This document shows positions 22,582 through 32,451 of a stretch of 64,000 nucleotides of DNA, piece by piece. Source of the stretch: Flavobacterium bernardetii. GTDB lineage: Bacteria > Bacteroidota > Bacteroidia > Flavobacteriales > Flavobacteriaceae. The stretch spans positions 286,218 through 350,217 of the forward strand of contig NZ_JAANOQ010000003.1 in assembly GCF_011305415.1 (NCBI RefSeq), in the 5' to 3' direction. The translations under genes and the position numbers were made by a program. The notes beneath the pieces were generated by a model. The model was not told the DNA's origin, ran no database searches, and was given only the letters and a program-made list of their open reading frames with translations. Every line of letters begins with the position of its first letter. Positions within the stretch are counted from its first letter, which is position 1.

Positions 22582-22608
22582 TTGGATTAACATTTCATTA
22601 TTTTTTTG
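22582..22608 (+). promoter_or_regulatory. Probable promoter of second giant T9SS gene
   Basis: TTG (22582-22584) and TATTTTTTTG (22599-22608) are 14 nt apart, the same spacing and -7 variant as at 18518-18545. The downstream leader is also shared between the two paralogues. Confidence 0.5.
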
Positions 22609-22644
22609 TTTATTTACGATTACTAAACATTAAATTATTTAATA

Positions 22645-25600
22645 ATGAAAAAAATTACTTTATGGTTATTTGCCTTATTCACATGTTGGCAAATGTCTGC
22701 CCAAACCGGGACTGTGGTTGTTGGAGTTGATGATGGAACTCCAAATGCATCTTGGGAAGACCCTTCGCCTTTGCAAGACAATTACAAAACACAAAGAATT
22801 CAAATTTTGTACACTGCGGCTGAAATGACAGGTGCTGGTTTAGTTGCTGGTCCTATTACAGAAATTGGATGGGTTGCGACAGCTTTGAATACAAGTACAT
22901 TACAAGAAAATTACAAAATTTCAATGATGAGTACTGCATCTACAGTTTTAACTGGAACTTTTGTTTCTGGTGCAACTGTAGTTTATGGTCCAGCTGATTT
23001 CACTCCATCAGCAACTGGAAATGTTATGTTTACATTAACCACACCTTTTGTATGGGATGGAACTTCAAACGTTATTATTGAGCTTTGTGCTGGTTTAGCT
23101 TCAGGAGCTTGGACATCAAATGTTAGTTGTGCAAATTCAACAACGTCAGATGTAAAAACAGTTTATTACAGAAATGATTCTGCAGTAGCTCCATGTACAC
23201 AAGCTACTGGTACAACTACTACAACTAGACCTATATTAGTTGCTGTTGGTAATGTTGCTAGTTGTTTAGCTCCATTAAATTTAGTCTCTGCAAATATTAC
23301 AGCATATACTGCTGATGTTTCTTGGGATGCATCATCTTCAGCATCTGCAGTTGGTTATCAATATGTAGTTTCAACTTCAAATATTGCTCCTGCGGGATCA
23401 GGAACTCCAACATCTAATCTTTATGCAAGTGTTTCAAGTTTATTACCACAAACTGTATACTATTTATTTGTAAAAACAGATTGTGGAGGTACATTTAGTG
23501 GTTGGAATGGACCAGTTTCATTTACAACAGCTTGTGCGCCAATCACTACTTTACCACACTTAGAAAATTTTAATACTTTCTTACCAAATCAATGTTGGTC
23601 TCAAGGAGACGGTGGAGATTTAACTGCTGGTCCAGCAACTTTTGGACCAAATGGATGGCAAGTAGATGGTTTAGGAAATGTTGGTACAACAGGAGCCTTT
23701 AAATATAATGTTTTTGTTGCTTCTGCGAATGATTGGGTTATTTCTCCTCAATTTACAATTCCTGCAACTGGATATGAATTAAAATTTGATGCAGCAGCAG
23801 TTCAATACGGTGGTACAAACGCGCCAACAACTCCATGGGAATCAGATGATTCAATTGAAGTTTTAGTTTCTTCTACAGGAACTACTAACTGGACATTATT
23901 ACACGCTTATACTGATGCAAATCAACCTGGAAATACTGCTATTTCTTTAGCAATTGATTTAGATGCTTATGCTTCACAAACTGTAAGATTTGCTTATAGA
24001 GCTGTTGAAGGAACTGCAGATGGGGCAGCTGATATTGATTTCTCTATTGATAATTTCCAAGTACGTTTATCACCAATTTGCCCTGATCAAACTGGATTAG
24101 TGGTTTCAAATATTACATCTTCTGGAGCTGATACTTCATGGGATGATATGGCAGCAGGTGGATCAATTGGTTATGAATATGCAGTTACAACATCAGCTAC
24201 ACCTCCAGTATCTGGTACTCCAACTACAGCTCTTTTTTACATAGCTTCTGGTTTATCATCTCAAACTGTTTATTATTTACACGTGAGATCTACATGTGCT
24301 GGTAGTACTTTTGGAAATTGGACATCAAAAATGTTTACTACTGCCTGTGCACCAGTTACTGGTTTTAATGAAAATTTTGATTCAGTTACTACACCAATTT
24401 TAGCTAATTGTTGGAGTAAAATTATTTCAGGTGCAACAGTATCTACTTTTGCAAGTGTTGGTACAGTAAATTTTGTAAGTGCATCTGCACCTAATAGTGT
24501 TGATATGTATAACTCTAGTTCTGCAGCAACAGATAATATTATGTTGGTTTCTCCAATGTTAACAAATTTAAGTGCAGGTACACATCGTTTAAAATTCAAT
24601 GCTAGAAATAATTCAGCTACACAAGATTTAGAAATTGGAGTTTTAACAGATCCAACTGATGCAAGTACTTTTACATTGGTTCAAGCTGTTGATATTACAA
24701 CTACATTTCAAAGTTATACAGTTAATTTTGATACTTTTACTGGTCCAGGATCAGTTATTGCATTTAGAAGATTATCTACATCAACATATACAAATGTTTA
24801 TGTAGATGATGTTGTTTGGGAATTAATGCCAACTTGTCCTGATCAAACAGGATTAGTAGTTTCAAATATTACTTCTTCGGGAGCTGATACTTCATGGGAT
24901 ACAATTGCTGCTGGCGTAGAATATGCTATTACAACTTCAGCAACACCACCAGCATCAGGAACACCTACAACAGCTACTTTTTACATAGCTTCAGGTTTAA
25001 CACCTCAAACAGTTTATTATTTACATGTAAGAACTGATTGTGGCGCAGGAAGTTTTGGTGTTTGGGTATCAATTCCATTTACTACGCAATGTGCGCCTAT
25101 TACTACTTTACCTTGGGTTGAAAATTTTGATGCTGTAACAGTACCAGCTTTTCCATCTTGTTGGTCTGAAGAAAATGGTGATTGGCAAACTTCAAATGCA
25201 ACTACATATAATACACCACGTTCAGGTGCAAATTACTTGAGAGATGCATATGGAGCAACAAATGAATTTATGTGGACTCCAGCTTTTAATTTAGTAGCGG
25301 GTACATCTTACGACTTTTCATCTTGGATTCAAGGTGATGGAGATACAACTTGGACTGTTGATTTTTATGTAAATAATGCTCAAAATTCAACAGGTGCAAC
25401 TCAATTAGGACCTCAATATGTTGTTCCTGGTACAGGTACAATAGAATTACAGCCTTATGCACAAGCTACTAGAACATTTGTTCCAGTAACTTCAGGAACT
25501 TATTATTTCGCATATCGAGTAAATGAACCAACTTTTGGTCCATGGTATGTTGCTATTGATGATGTTGAATTAAAATTATCACCATCAACACTTCCAGTTT

Positions 25601-26553
25601 GTGCTACTAATTTAGTAGCTACACCAAATGCATGTGGAAATTTTTCTAATAATTTAACTTGGAATGTTGAACCAGCAGCTACAGGATACTATATTACTAT
25701 CGGAACGACTTCAGGTGGAACAGATGTTGCTAATGCAGTTAACGTTAGTTCGAATTCATATTCATTTTCAGGTACAATAGGAACAACTTATTTTTGGAAA
25801 GTTGTACCTTATAATGCTGCAGGACCTGCTACTGGTTGTTTAGAGCAATCATTTATTACTTCGGCTACTGGTTGTTATTGTACTTCAGTACCAACAAGTG
25901 TTGATAATTCAGGTATAACTTCAGCAGTAGTTGGTGCTACAACAAATCCAATTTCAGTAGTTACTTATACTAATTTAACTGCAGTTTCTGAAATTGTTGC
26001 ACCTGGTGCTAATACAAATGTTCAATTAACGTTTAGCACAGGTTATGATTATGATGTTAATATTTGGATAGATTTTAATAATGATTTTGATTTTGATGAT
26101 GCTGGCGAATTAGTTAAAACTGGTATTGCTTGTACAACAGCTCAACCAAATACGGTTGACGCATCATTTATAATGCCATTAACTGCTCCATCTGGAACTC
26201 ACAGAATGAGAATTGGAACTGCAGATACAGGTCAAGCCGTGCCAAATCCATGTTATAGTGGTTCGTGGGGTGTAACTCTTGATTTTACAGTTGATACAAC
26301 ATTAGGTGTAAATTCATTTGATAAAAATTCATTTGTAGCTTACCCTAATCCTGTTAAAGATGTATTAAATTTATCTTATAAAACAGAAATTAGTAATGTT
26401 AGAGTTGTTAACTTATTAGGTCAAGAAGTTTTAAATTCTAAAACAAATTCTAATGACGTTCAAGTTGATATGTCTACTTTAACATCAGGTGCTTATGTTG
26501 TTAATATTACTGTAGAAGATACAGTTCATACGATTAAAGTTATTAAAGAATAA
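22645..26553 (+). CDS. Giant secreted protein with FN3, choice-of-anchor J, GEVED and T9SS type A sorting domains (paralogue 2)
   Basis: This 1302-residue protein shares the signal peptide (MKKITLWLFALFTCWQMSAQ), N-terminal domain, FN3 modules, GEVED domain and C-terminal sorting domain with paralogue 1. The central anchor J modules differ: one begins FNENFDSVTTPILANCWSK and another WVENFDAVTVPAFPSCWSE, and neither is a copy of the 750-bp unit of paralogue 1. The C-terminal part ends GAYVVNITVEDTVHTIKVIKE. The pattern points to gene duplication followed by exchange of middle modules. Secretion by T9SS is expected and an adhesin or matrix role is inferred. Confidence 0.9.
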   Translation: MKKITLWLFALFTCWQMSAQTGTVVVGVDDGTPNASWEDPSPLQDNYKTQRIQILYTAAEMTGAGLVAGPITEIGWVATALNTSTLQENYKISMMSTASTVLTGTFVSGATVVYGPADFTPSATGNVMFTLTTPFVWDGTSNVIIELCAGLASGAWTSNVSCANSTTSDVKTVYYRNDSAVAPCTQATGTTTTTRPILVAVGNVASCLAPLNLVSANITAYTADVSWDASSSASAVGYQYVVSTSNIAPAGSGTPTSNLYASVSSLLPQTVYYLFVKTDCGGTFSGWNGPVSFTTACAPITTLPHLENFNTFLPNQCWSQGDGGDLTAGPATFGPNGWQVDGLGNVGTTGAFKYNVFVASANDWVISPQFTIPATGYELKFDAAAVQYGGTNAPTTPWESDDSIEVLVSSTGTTNWTLLHAYTDANQPGNTAISLAIDLDAYASQTVRFAYRAVEGTADGAADIDFSIDNFQVRLSPICPDQTGLVVSNITSSGADTSWDDMAAGGSIGYEYAVTTSATPPVSGTPTTALFYIASGLSSQTVYYLHVRSTCAGSTFGNWTSKMFTTACAPVTGFNENFDSVTTPILANCWSKIISGATVSTFASVGTVNFVSASAPNSVDMYNSSSAATDNIMLVSPMLTNLSAGTHRLKFNARNNSATQDLEIGVLTDPTDASTFTLVQAVDITTTFQSYTVNFDTFTGPGSVIAFRRLSTSTYTNVYVDDVVWELMPTCPDQTGLVVSNITSSGADTSWDTIAAGVEYAITTSATPPASGTPTTATFYIASGLTPQTVYYLHVRTDCGAGSFGVWVSIPFTTQCAPITTLPWVENFDAVTVPAFPSCWSEENGDWQTSNATTYNTPRSGANYLRDAYGATNEFMWTPAFNLVAGTSYDFSSWIQGDGDTTWTVDFYVNNAQNSTGATQLGPQYVVPGTGTIELQPYAQATRTFVPVTSGTYYFAYRVNEPTFGPWYVAIDDVELKLSPSTLPVCATNLVATPNACGNFSNNLTWNVEPAATGYYITIGTTSGGTDVANAVNVSSNSYSFSGTIGTTYFWKVVPYNAAGPATGCLEQSFITSATGCYCTSVPTSVDNSGITSAVVGATTNPISVVTYTNLTAVSEIVAPGANTNVQLTFSTGYDYDVNIWIDFNNDFDFDDAGELVKTGIACTTAQPNTVDASFIMPLTAPSGTHRMRIGTADTGQAVPNPCYSGSWGVTLDFTVDTTLGVNSFDKNSFVAYPNPVKDVLNLSYKTEISNVRVVNLLGQEVLNSKTNSNDVQVDMSTLTSGAYVVNITVEDTVHTIKVIKE

Positions 26554-26569
26554 TCTTAATTTCAATTTT

Positions 26570-26603
26570 AAAAAAGGCCTCGAGAAATCGGGGCTTTTTT
26601 TTT
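26570..26603 (+). terminator. Rho-independent terminator after T9SS paralogue 2
   Basis: An A-run, then GGCCTCGA and TCGGGGC around a GAAA loop, then a run of nine T residues. The stem has one bulge and one G-U pair. Confidence 0.85.
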
Positions 26604-26700
26604 ATAACAATATTTTGATTTTTTTTGATATTTTGATGTTTTTTAGGTTAAATTCAATAAGAATGATAATTTTAACGATAATTATTAATACAATTTGACT

Positions 26701-29700
26701 ATGAAAAGAATTATTTTTTTATTTTGTTTGTTATTAGCATTTACCTTTGGTAATGCGCAAATATGGACAATAAATTCATGTAGTGCCGAGTTAGGTACAA
26801 ATACATATGGACCTATGAGTAGTATAGCCACGGCTAATGCTACAAGTAGAGTTGCGGTTATTTATCCAGCTTCGCAATTAGCTACTTTGTCTGGATTACA
26901 ACTGACTAATATGTACTTTAAAAGGATTTCTACTACAGGAACAATAGCAGGAACTCCTAATTTTAAAATCTATTTGAAAGAAGTTTCTAGTACAGATTGG
27001 GGAGCTGCATCATTAGATTGGGCAACTGCTACAACTGGCGCAACGCTAGTATATGACAGTAATCCTTCAACAATTGCCGGAAGCACAGCAGGATGGAAGT
27101 CATTTCCATTAACTGGTACATTTACTTATTCAGGAACACAAAATTTAGCGGTGTTTACTGAATATCAAAACACAACTGCAAGCTCAGCAATTACTTGGAG
27201 TTACGAATATACAGCACCTTGTATTAGTACAACAAATAATAATACAACTAAGTATACAAATAATACAACAGGTACTTATCCTGCAACTTTAGCATCTGGA
27301 AATTATAGAAGACCATTAATTGGTTTTGATTTTTTAGTATCTTGTAACGCACCAAATACTTTGGCAGTTTCAAATGTTACAACTACAACAGCAACAGCTA
27401 CTTGGGTTGAAAACGTTGTTCAACCTCAAAACGGATATGAATATTACTATTCTACGAGCGCAACTGCACCAACACCAGCTACTATACCAAATGGTACAAC
27501 AGCTACCGGAGTTGTAACTGCTAATCTTAGCGCATTATCTCCTAGTACAGCTTACTATTTATGGGTTAGAGGTAATTGTGGTGCCGCAGACAAAAGTATA
27601 TGGACTGGACCAATTTCATTCACAACAACTTGTGCTCCATTATCTACTCCAGTTTTAGAAAATTTTGCAACATTTTTACCTAATGTTTGTTGGTTTAACA
27701 GAACTGGTGGTGATTTAACAACAGGCCCAACTACTTTAACAGGTTCAGGTTGGCTTGCTGACGGATTCGGAAATGTTGGCACTACAGGTGCAGTAAGAAA
27801 TGAAATTTGGACTACTGGGGCTAACGACTGGTTTATTTCTCCAGAAATAATTATTCCAGCAACAGGTTATGAATTAAAATTTGATGCTGCTGCAACTCAA
27901 TTTGGCTCAGTTAATGTACCAACAAATGCTTGGGAAGCTGATGATTATATTGAAGTTTTAGTTTCTACGACAGGTTTAACAAACTGGACTCCAGTTTTTA
28001 CATATAATGACTCAAATCAACCATCAAATACGGGTACTCCTAATATTATTGATTTAGATGCCTATTCAGGACAAAATATTAGAATTGCTTTTAGAGCAGT
28101 TGAAGGTGCAACAAATGGTACAGCTGATATTGATTTTTCACTAGATAATTTCTTAGTAAGATTAACCCCTTCATGTATTGAACCTCTAAATTTAGTTTCT
28201 GCAGGTGCAACATCATCTACAGTTAACATTTCTTGGGATGCCACAACTCCAAGTCCAACTACAGGTTATGAATATTTTGTTTCAACTTCAAATACAGTTC
28301 CAGTAACTGCAGGTACACCAACTACAAACACATTTGCAATACCATCAGGTTTATTACCTCAAACTACATATTACGTTTTTGTACGTTCGGATTGTAGTGC
28401 TGGTGATTTCAGTTCTTGGTCTGGACCAATTTCATTTACAACAAGTTGTGCTCCATTATCAGCACCAGTTTTAGAAAATTTTGCTACATTTTTACCAAAT
28501 GCATGTTGGTTTAACAGAACGGGTGGTGATTTAACAACTGGCCCAACTACTTTAACAGGTTCAGGTTGGCTTGCTGACGGATTCGCAAATGTTGGTACTA
28601 CAGGTGCAGTAAGAAATGAAATTTGGACTACAGGCGCTAACGATTGGTTTATTTCTCCAGAAATAATTATTCCAGCAACAGGTTATGAATTAAAATTTGA
28701 TGCTGCTGCAACTCAATTTGGTACAACTAATTTACCAACAACAGCTTGGGAAGCTGATGATTATATTGAAGTTTTAGTTTCTACGACAGGTTTAACAAAC
28801 TGGACTCCAGTTTTTACATATAACAATACAAATCAACCATCTAATACGGGTACTCCTAATATTATTGATTTAGATGCCTATTCAGGACAAAATATTAGAA
28901 TTGCTTTTAGAGCAGTTGAAGGTGCAACAAATGGTACAGCTGATATTGATTTTTCACTAGATAATTTCTTAGTAAGATTAACACCAAGTTGTATCGAGCC
29001 TTTAAATTTAGTTACTTCAGGTGCTACTTTTACTTCGGTAAATATTTCTTGGGATGCCACAACTCCAAGTCCAACTACAGGTTATGAATATTTTGTTTCA
29101 ACTTCAAATACAGTTCCAGTAACTGCAGGTACACCAACCACAAACACTTTTGCGGCTTTGTCAAGCTTAACTCCAGAAACTTTATATTATGTTTTTGTGC
29201 GTTCAGATTGTAGTGCTGGTGATTTTAGTTCTTGGACAGGACCAATTTCATTTTATACAGGTTATTGTTTACCTTCAAGTACAAACACTGCTACTTATGT
29301 GAATAATTTTACTACAACAGGTGGTTCTCAAAATATTTCAAATTTAGCTACAGGATATACAACTGGAGGATATCTTAATGCAAGTAGTCAATTTGTTGAA
29401 GGATTTGCAACCAGTTCGTTCAATTTTAATGCTGCTATTGTTGGTGGTACTGCAGGTTTTTCGATTTGGATTGATTGGAATAATAATTTAGTTTTCGATA
29501 ATGCAACAGAAAAAGTATTTAACACGACTGCTTACGGTAATGGTCCGTTTACTGGTTTAATTTCGATTCCAGCTGGAACTGCTTTAGGTAACTATAGAAT
29601 GAGAATCACTACTGATTTTAATTCTACAAACCCTAGTAATCCTTGTGCTGCATCTACAAGAGCTGAATTTGAAGATTATACAATTTCTGTAATTGCTCCG

Positions 29701-30708
29701 CCAGCATGTGGCGCTCCAAGTGTTTCTGTTTCTAATGTTACCGATGTTGCAGCAAATTTAAATTGGGCAGCTGTACCAAGCGCACTTGTAGGCTACGAAT
29801 ATGTATTAGATAATGTTGCTACGAATCCAGCTGGTTCAGGAACTGCTACTTCAGCAATTACTTATTCTGCATCAGGATTAACAGCATCTACAATTTATTA
29901 TTTCCATGTTCGTTCTGTCTGTGGAGCTGGATCATTTAGTACTTGGTCAACAATTAGTTTTACTACTTCTTGTGCACCAGGAAATGTTCCTTATACTCAA
30001 AATTTTGAAACAACAACTGTTCCTAATTTACCATTATGTACTTCTCAACAAAATATTGGTTCAGGAAATTTATGGGCTGTAGCTAGTAATCCAGGATATG
30101 GATTTACTACTAATGCACTTAGATATACATATAACTCTGGAAATGCTGCTAATGTTTGGTTTTATACAAATGGAATTAATTTAACAGCAGGAACAAATTA
30201 TAAAATTGCTTATGACTATGGATCTACCGGAACAACTTTTCCTGAAAAATTAAAAGTGGCATACGGAACATCTGCTTTAGCATCAGCTATGACAACTGTA
30301 TTAGTAGATCATACAAATGTTGTTAACGCAACTCCAACAAATAATTTGGTTAATTTTACCCCAACAGTATCTGGTGTGTATTATTTCGGATTTAATGCAT
30401 ATTCAACTGCTAATCAGTTTTATTTATTTGTTGATAATATTTCTGTTGATGTTGTTTTAAGTAATGATAGTTTTGATAATAAATCTTTCTATGTATATCC
30501 TAACCCAGTTAGAGATATCTTGAATATTGATTATAATGAAAACATTACTACTATACAGATAGTAAATATGTTAGGTCAAGAAGTTATATCTAAACGAGTT
30601 AACAATACTCAAAACCAAATTGACATGTCTGCTTTACCAGCAGGAGCTTATATCGTTAATATTGCTGTTGATGATATGGTTCACACAATTAAAGTTATTA
30701 AAGAATAA
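26701..30708 (+). CDS. Giant secreted protein with FN3, choice-of-anchor J, GEVED and T9SS type A sorting domains (paralogue 3)
   Basis: This 1335-residue protein starts at the ATG at 26701 with signal MKRIIFLFCLLLAFTFGNAQ. Its first domain differs from paralogues 1 and 2, but the body is again FN3 (CIEPLNLVSAGATSSTVNISW) and anchor J modules. A GEVED-like domain (WIDWNNNLVFDNATEKVF) follows the duplicated part, and then another FN3 and anchor J. The end is a T9SS sorting domain with YPNPVRDILNI and GAYIVNIAVDDMVHTIKVIKE. Residues 311-582 and 583-854 are near-identical. Role inferred as for its neighbours. Confidence 0.9.
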   Translation: MKRIIFLFCLLLAFTFGNAQIWTINSCSAELGTNTYGPMSSIATANATSRVAVIYPASQLATLSGLQLTNMYFKRISTTGTIAGTPNFKIYLKEVSSTDWGAASLDWATATTGATLVYDSNPSTIAGSTAGWKSFPLTGTFTYSGTQNLAVFTEYQNTTASSAITWSYEYTAPCISTTNNNTTKYTNNTTGTYPATLASGNYRRPLIGFDFLVSCNAPNTLAVSNVTTTTATATWVENVVQPQNGYEYYYSTSATAPTPATIPNGTTATGVVTANLSALSPSTAYYLWVRGNCGAADKSIWTGPISFTTTCAPLSTPVLENFATFLPNVCWFNRTGGDLTTGPTTLTGSGWLADGFGNVGTTGAVRNEIWTTGANDWFISPEIIIPATGYELKFDAAATQFGSVNVPTNAWEADDYIEVLVSTTGLTNWTPVFTYNDSNQPSNTGTPNIIDLDAYSGQNIRIAFRAVEGATNGTADIDFSLDNFLVRLTPSCIEPLNLVSAGATSSTVNISWDATTPSPTTGYEYFVSTSNTVPVTAGTPTTNTFAIPSGLLPQTTYYVFVRSDCSAGDFSSWSGPISFTTSCAPLSAPVLENFATFLPNACWFNRTGGDLTTGPTTLTGSGWLADGFANVGTTGAVRNEIWTTGANDWFISPEIIIPATGYELKFDAAATQFGTTNLPTTAWEADDYIEVLVSTTGLTNWTPVFTYNNTNQPSNTGTPNIIDLDAYSGQNIRIAFRAVEGATNGTADIDFSLDNFLVRLTPSCIEPLNLVTSGATFTSVNISWDATTPSPTTGYEYFVSTSNTVPVTAGTPTTNTFAALSSLTPETLYYVFVRSDCSAGDFSSWTGPISFYTGYCLPSSTNTATYVNNFTTTGGSQNISNLATGYTTGGYLNASSQFVEGFATSSFNFNAAIVGGTAGFSIWIDWNNNLVFDNATEKVFNTTAYGNGPFTGLISIPAGTALGNYRMRITTDFNSTNPSNPCAASTRAEFEDYTISVIAPPACGAPSVSVSNVTDVAANLNWAAVPSALVGYEYVLDNVATNPAGSGTATSAITYSASGLTASTIYYFHVRSVCGAGSFSTWSTISFTTSCAPGNVPYTQNFETTTVPNLPLCTSQQNIGSGNLWAVASNPGYGFTTNALRYTYNSGNAANVWFYTNGINLTAGTNYKIAYDYGSTGTTFPEKLKVAYGTSALASAMTTVLVDHTNVVNATPTNNLVNFTPTVSGVYYFGFNAYSTANQFYLFVDNISVDVVLSNDSFDNKSFYVYPNPVRDILNIDYNENITTIQIVNMLGQEVISKRVNNTQNQIDMSALPAGAYIVNIAVDDMVHTIKVIKE
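27631..29262 (+). repeat. Tandem duplication of an 816-bp unit inside T9SS paralogue 3
   Basis: Units 27631-28446 and 28447-29262 are offset by 816 bp (272 codons). Each encodes one anchor J and one FN3 module. Long stretches, for example from 27680 and 28496, differ at only a few positions. Confidence 0.88.
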
Positions 30709-30731
30709 TTTCATACATAATTTTTTTACTT

Positions 30732-30765
30732 AAAAGTCTCGAGAAATCGGGACTTTTTTGTTTTT
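30732..30765 (+). terminator. Rho-independent terminator after T9SS paralogue 3
   Basis: AAAAGTCTCGA (30732-30742) and TCGGGACTTTT (30747-30757) pair around a GAAA tetraloop with one G-U pair, followed by T residues. Confidence 0.9.
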
Positions 30766-30770
30766 ATATA

Positions 30771-30778
30771 TATCTTTG
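30771..30778 (+). promoter_or_regulatory. -7 box of glycosyltransferase-coaE unit
   Basis: TATCTTTG matches the -7 consensus 18 nt before the ATG at 30797. The expected -33 position falls in the preceding terminator and has no TTTG. Confidence 0.5.
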
Positions 30779-30796
30779 TTTATATAAAATTTTGAT

Positions 30797-31792
30797 ATGC
30801 ATTTTTCTTTAATAATACCCATTTTTAACCGTCCAGATGAAATTGAAGAATTGTTAGAAAGTTTGACAAAACAAACCTATTCTAATGATTATGAAATTGT
30901 TATTATTGAAGATGGCTCTACTATTACTTGTAAACATATTATTGAAAAATATTCAAATTTAAATGTGAGTTACTATTTTAAAACGAATTCTGGACCAGGT
31001 GATTCTAGAAACTTTGGGATGAAAGTAGCTAAAGGAGATTATTTTATAATTTTAGATTCAGATTGTATTATTCCTTCAAATTATTTACAAACAGTTGATG
31101 AAGAATTGTCTAAAGATTATGTTGATTGTTTTGGTGGACCAGATGCTGCTTTAGATTCATTTTCAAACATTCAAAAAGCAATTAATTTTACGATGACTTC
31201 TTTTTTAACCACTGGCGGAATTAGAGGCGGAAGTGAAAAATTAGATAAATTCCAACCTAGAAGTTTCAACATGGGATTGTCTAAAAAGGCATTCGAAGCT
31301 TCAAAAGGTTTCGGAAATATTCATCCGGGTGAAGATCCAGATTTATCCATCAGATTATGGAAATTGGGTTACAAAACCAAATTAATTTCTAAAGCATTTG
31401 TATATCATAAACGCAGAATTGATTGGAATAAATTTCACACACAAGTAAATAAATTCGGCTTAGCCAGACCCATTTTAAATTCTTGGTATCCAGAATATAC
31501 AAAAATTACATTTTGGTTTCCTACTTTATTTTTATTAGGTTTTTTGTTTTCAGTTTTATTTACGGTTTTTAATTTTCCTTATTTTTTATACTGTTACGTT
31601 TTCTATTTTATAATGTTATTTATTTCTTCATTATGGCAAAATAAATCATTGGAAATTGCGTTTTATAGTATAGTTGCTGCCATAATTCAGTTTTATGGTT
31701 ATGGAAAAGGATTTTTACTTTCATTTATTAAAATTCATATTTTAAAACAACAACCAGAATTAGCTTTCCCAAAAATGTTTTTTAAAAGATAA
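30797..31792 (+). CDS. Family 2 glycosyltransferase with C-terminal membrane segments
   Basis: This 331-residue GT-A enzyme starts MHFSLIIPIFNRPDEIEELL. It has the nucleotide-binding EIVIIEDGST, a D-x-D type motif in ILDSDC (about 94-99), the GEDPDLSIRLW catalytic motif and KRRIDWNKFHTQVNKFG. Two to three membrane helices lie at about 240-310. It should transfer a sugar to a lipid or glycan at the inner membrane; the substrate is not predictable. It is followed 1 nt later by coaE. Confidence 0.9.
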   Translation: MHFSLIIPIFNRPDEIEELLESLTKQTYSNDYEIVIIEDGSTITCKHIIEKYSNLNVSYYFKTNSGPGDSRNFGMKVAKGDYFIILDSDCIIPSNYLQTVDEELSKDYVDCFGGPDAALDSFSNIQKAINFTMTSFLTTGGIRGGSEKLDKFQPRSFNMGLSKKAFEASKGFGNIHPGEDPDLSIRLWKLGYKTKLISKAFVYHKRRIDWNKFHTQVNKFGLARPILNSWYPEYTKITFWFPTLFLLGFLFSVLFTVFNFPYFLYCYVFYFIMLFISSLWQNKSLEIAFYSIVAAIIQFYGYGKGFLLSFIKIHILKQQPELAFPKMFFKR

Positions 31793-31793
31793 G

Positions 31794-32381
31794 ATGACAA
31801 AAATTATTGGACTTACTGGTGGAATTGGTAGCGGGAAAACCACTGTGGCAAAATATTTTGCTTCAAAAGGAATTCCAGTATATATTGCCGATGAAGCAGC
31901 GAAGGACATTATGAATGACAAAGAAGTTGTTCAGGAAGTACAAACTATTTTTTCGGAACATGTTATCCAAGAAAATGGATTATTAGACAGAAACGCTATT
32001 CGTAAATTAGTTTTTAAAAATAAAAGCAAATTAGATCAACTGAATAAAATTATTCATCCAAAAGTGAAAAACGATTTTGATAATTGGTTGAAGAAAAACA
32101 AAAAAGCAAAATTTATTATTAAAGAAGTAGCTATTTTATTTGAAACTAATGGACAAAAATATTGCGATGCAACGATTTTAGTTACCGCACCAATCGAAAC
32201 TAGAATTATGAGAGTTTTAGAAAGAGATTCAACATCAAGAGAGAACATACTACAAATCATAAAAAACCAGCTTCCAGAAGAAGAAAAAATAGAATTAGCG
32301 ACCTATATTATAGAAAATGTGAATTTAAATATAACGTATAAAAAGGTCGATAATTTGATTGAAATTTTAAATAATATTTGA
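31794..32381 (+). CDS. coaE: Dephospho-CoA kinase
   Basis: CoaE phosphorylates dephospho-CoA in the last step of coenzyme A synthesis. The 195-residue protein has the P-loop GLTGGIGSGKTT at 6-17, DEAAKDIM, and the lid region with RVLERDSTS. Its size is normal. It sits 1 nt after the glycosyltransferase gene. Confidence 0.95.
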   Translation: MTKIIGLTGGIGSGKTTVAKYFASKGIPVYIADEAAKDIMNDKEVVQEVQTIFSEHVIQENGLLDRNAIRKLVFKNKSKLDQLNKIIHPKVKNDFDNWLKKNKKAKFIIKEVAILFETNGQKYCDATILVTAPIETRIMRVLERDSTSRENILQIIKNQLPEEEKIELATYIIENVNLNITYKKVDNLIEILNNI

Positions 32382-32438
32382 AATTTAACATAATTGTTAA
32401 ATATAGGTTAATTGTTTTAACTGTTGTTAATAACACCT

Positions 32439-32446
32439 TAACTTTG
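32439..32446 (+). promoter_or_regulatory. -7 box just before the sensor kinase gene
   Basis: TAACTTTG matches the -7 consensus and ends only 5 nt before the ATG at 32452. Transcription would begin at or next to the start codon. Confidence 0.6.
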
Positions 32447-32451
32447 CTATA

